A DNA stretch of 64,000 nucleotides from Winogradskyella forsetii (lineage in GTDB: Bacteria > Bacteroidota > Bacteroidia > Flavobacteriales > Flavobacteriaceae): positions 2,134,001 to 2,198,000 of the forward strand of contig NZ_CP053348.1 of NCBI RefSeq assembly GCF_013394595.1. The letters are read 5' to 3'. The notes beneath the pieces are model-generated. The model had not been told where the DNA came from. It saw nothing but the letters and a program-made list of their open reading frames with translations, and did no database searches. Below, one piece after another: positions 63,722-64,000 of the stretch (position 1 is its first letter; each line of letters begins with the position of its first letter). Made by a program: the position numbers and the translations under genes.

Positions 63722-64000
63722 ATGCAAAAAAAAGATTCCTTCCTTATTAACAGACTCAAAAGTATCGGTTTTGCTTTTAAGGGCATGCTAATACTTATTA
63801 AATCAGAAGCCAGCATACAAGTCCAATTGTTTATAGCGATTGCAGTGACTATTGCTGGCTTTTATTTTGAAATTTCAACGAATGAATGGCTTATACAACT
63901 TACAATGATAGGTTTGGTAATGAGCTTAGAAGCTATGAATACGGCTGTTGAACATATAGCTAATTTTATTCATCCTGAGTACCATATAAAAATAGGACTC
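63722..64000 (+). CDS. dgkA: diacylglycerol kinase (DagK-like), cut by the window end
   Basis: 93 residues are visible, starting MQKKDSFLINRLKSIGFAFKG and including the family motif EAMNTAVEH near residues 70-78. DagK-type enzymes are small three-span membrane kinases of about 120 residues, so most of the gene is present. ATG 63722 is a plausible start. Confidence 0.82.
   Translation, partial: MQKKDSFLINRLKSIGFAFKGMLILIKSEASIQVQLFIAIAVTIAGFYFEISTNEWLIQLTMIGLVMSLEAMNTAVEHIANFIHPEYHIKIGL

Overview
The window looks like the chromosome of a marine-type Flavobacteriaceae (Bacteroidota). It is very AT-rich. Many genes open with signal peptides or lipoprotein signals of Bacteroidota style. Promoter-like TAnnTTTG boxes precede pheT and a carbonic anhydrase gene, and the housekeeping genes at the right end (pheT, tpx, a dgkA-like gene) have a flavobacterial look. 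No tRNA, rRNA or CRISPR array was seen.

Region 1 (about 1-50.8 kb) is one long array of gene cassettes. Thirty-nine copies of a large, palindromic, integron attC-like site (about 121-127 bp, or about 190 bp in a long form) separate units that mostly hold one to four small genes, nearly all on the + strand. Each site starts with AAC and ends with GTT. The roughly six bases next to these triplets differ between cassettes, but within a cassette the first bases (GTT + variable) are the reverse complement of the last bases (variable + AAC). This holds exactly for 34 of 36 testable cassettes and with one mismatch for the other two. The two cassettes where it cannot hold are those broken by insertion sequences. 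Site stems vary in sequence yet keep pairing, and their mismatches are nearly always A opposite C on the + strand, which become G-T pairs on the - strand. This is what recombination of a folded bottom strand, as in integrons, would favour. The boxes do not follow the integron consensus GTTRRRY and no integrase lies in the window, so the enzyme is unknown.

Cassette cargo is varied. Defence or nucleic-acid genes include a DUF262/HNH (GmrSD-like) protein, a DUF4365 protein, a BcgI-like type IIB restriction-modification system with a small regulator, a PD-(D/E)XK protein, a DNA glycosylase, and a four-gene operon of Upf1-like helicase, PIN protein, DUF1257 protein and Ycf46-like AAA ATPase. Others are lipoproteins, secreted proteins, small membrane proteins, zinc-ribbon proteins, a cation diffusion facilitator, a Crp/Fnr regulator with two outer-membrane proteins, and two cassettes with no convincing gene. 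Three IS3-family elements sit in the array (7170-8564, 14902-16122, 45074-46289); two are associated with loss of cassette boundaries.

Region 2 (50.8-58.1 kb) is a decaying edge: an M20 amidohydrolase and a PLP-dependent sulfur amino acid enzyme, an alpha/beta hydrolase, a beta-carbonic anhydrase, two pseudogenes with several in-frame stops, and two site relics.

Region 3 (58.1-64 kb) is ordinary chromosome: a thioredoxin-like lipoprotein, pheT, a membrane protein, tpx and the start of a diacylglycerol kinase gene.
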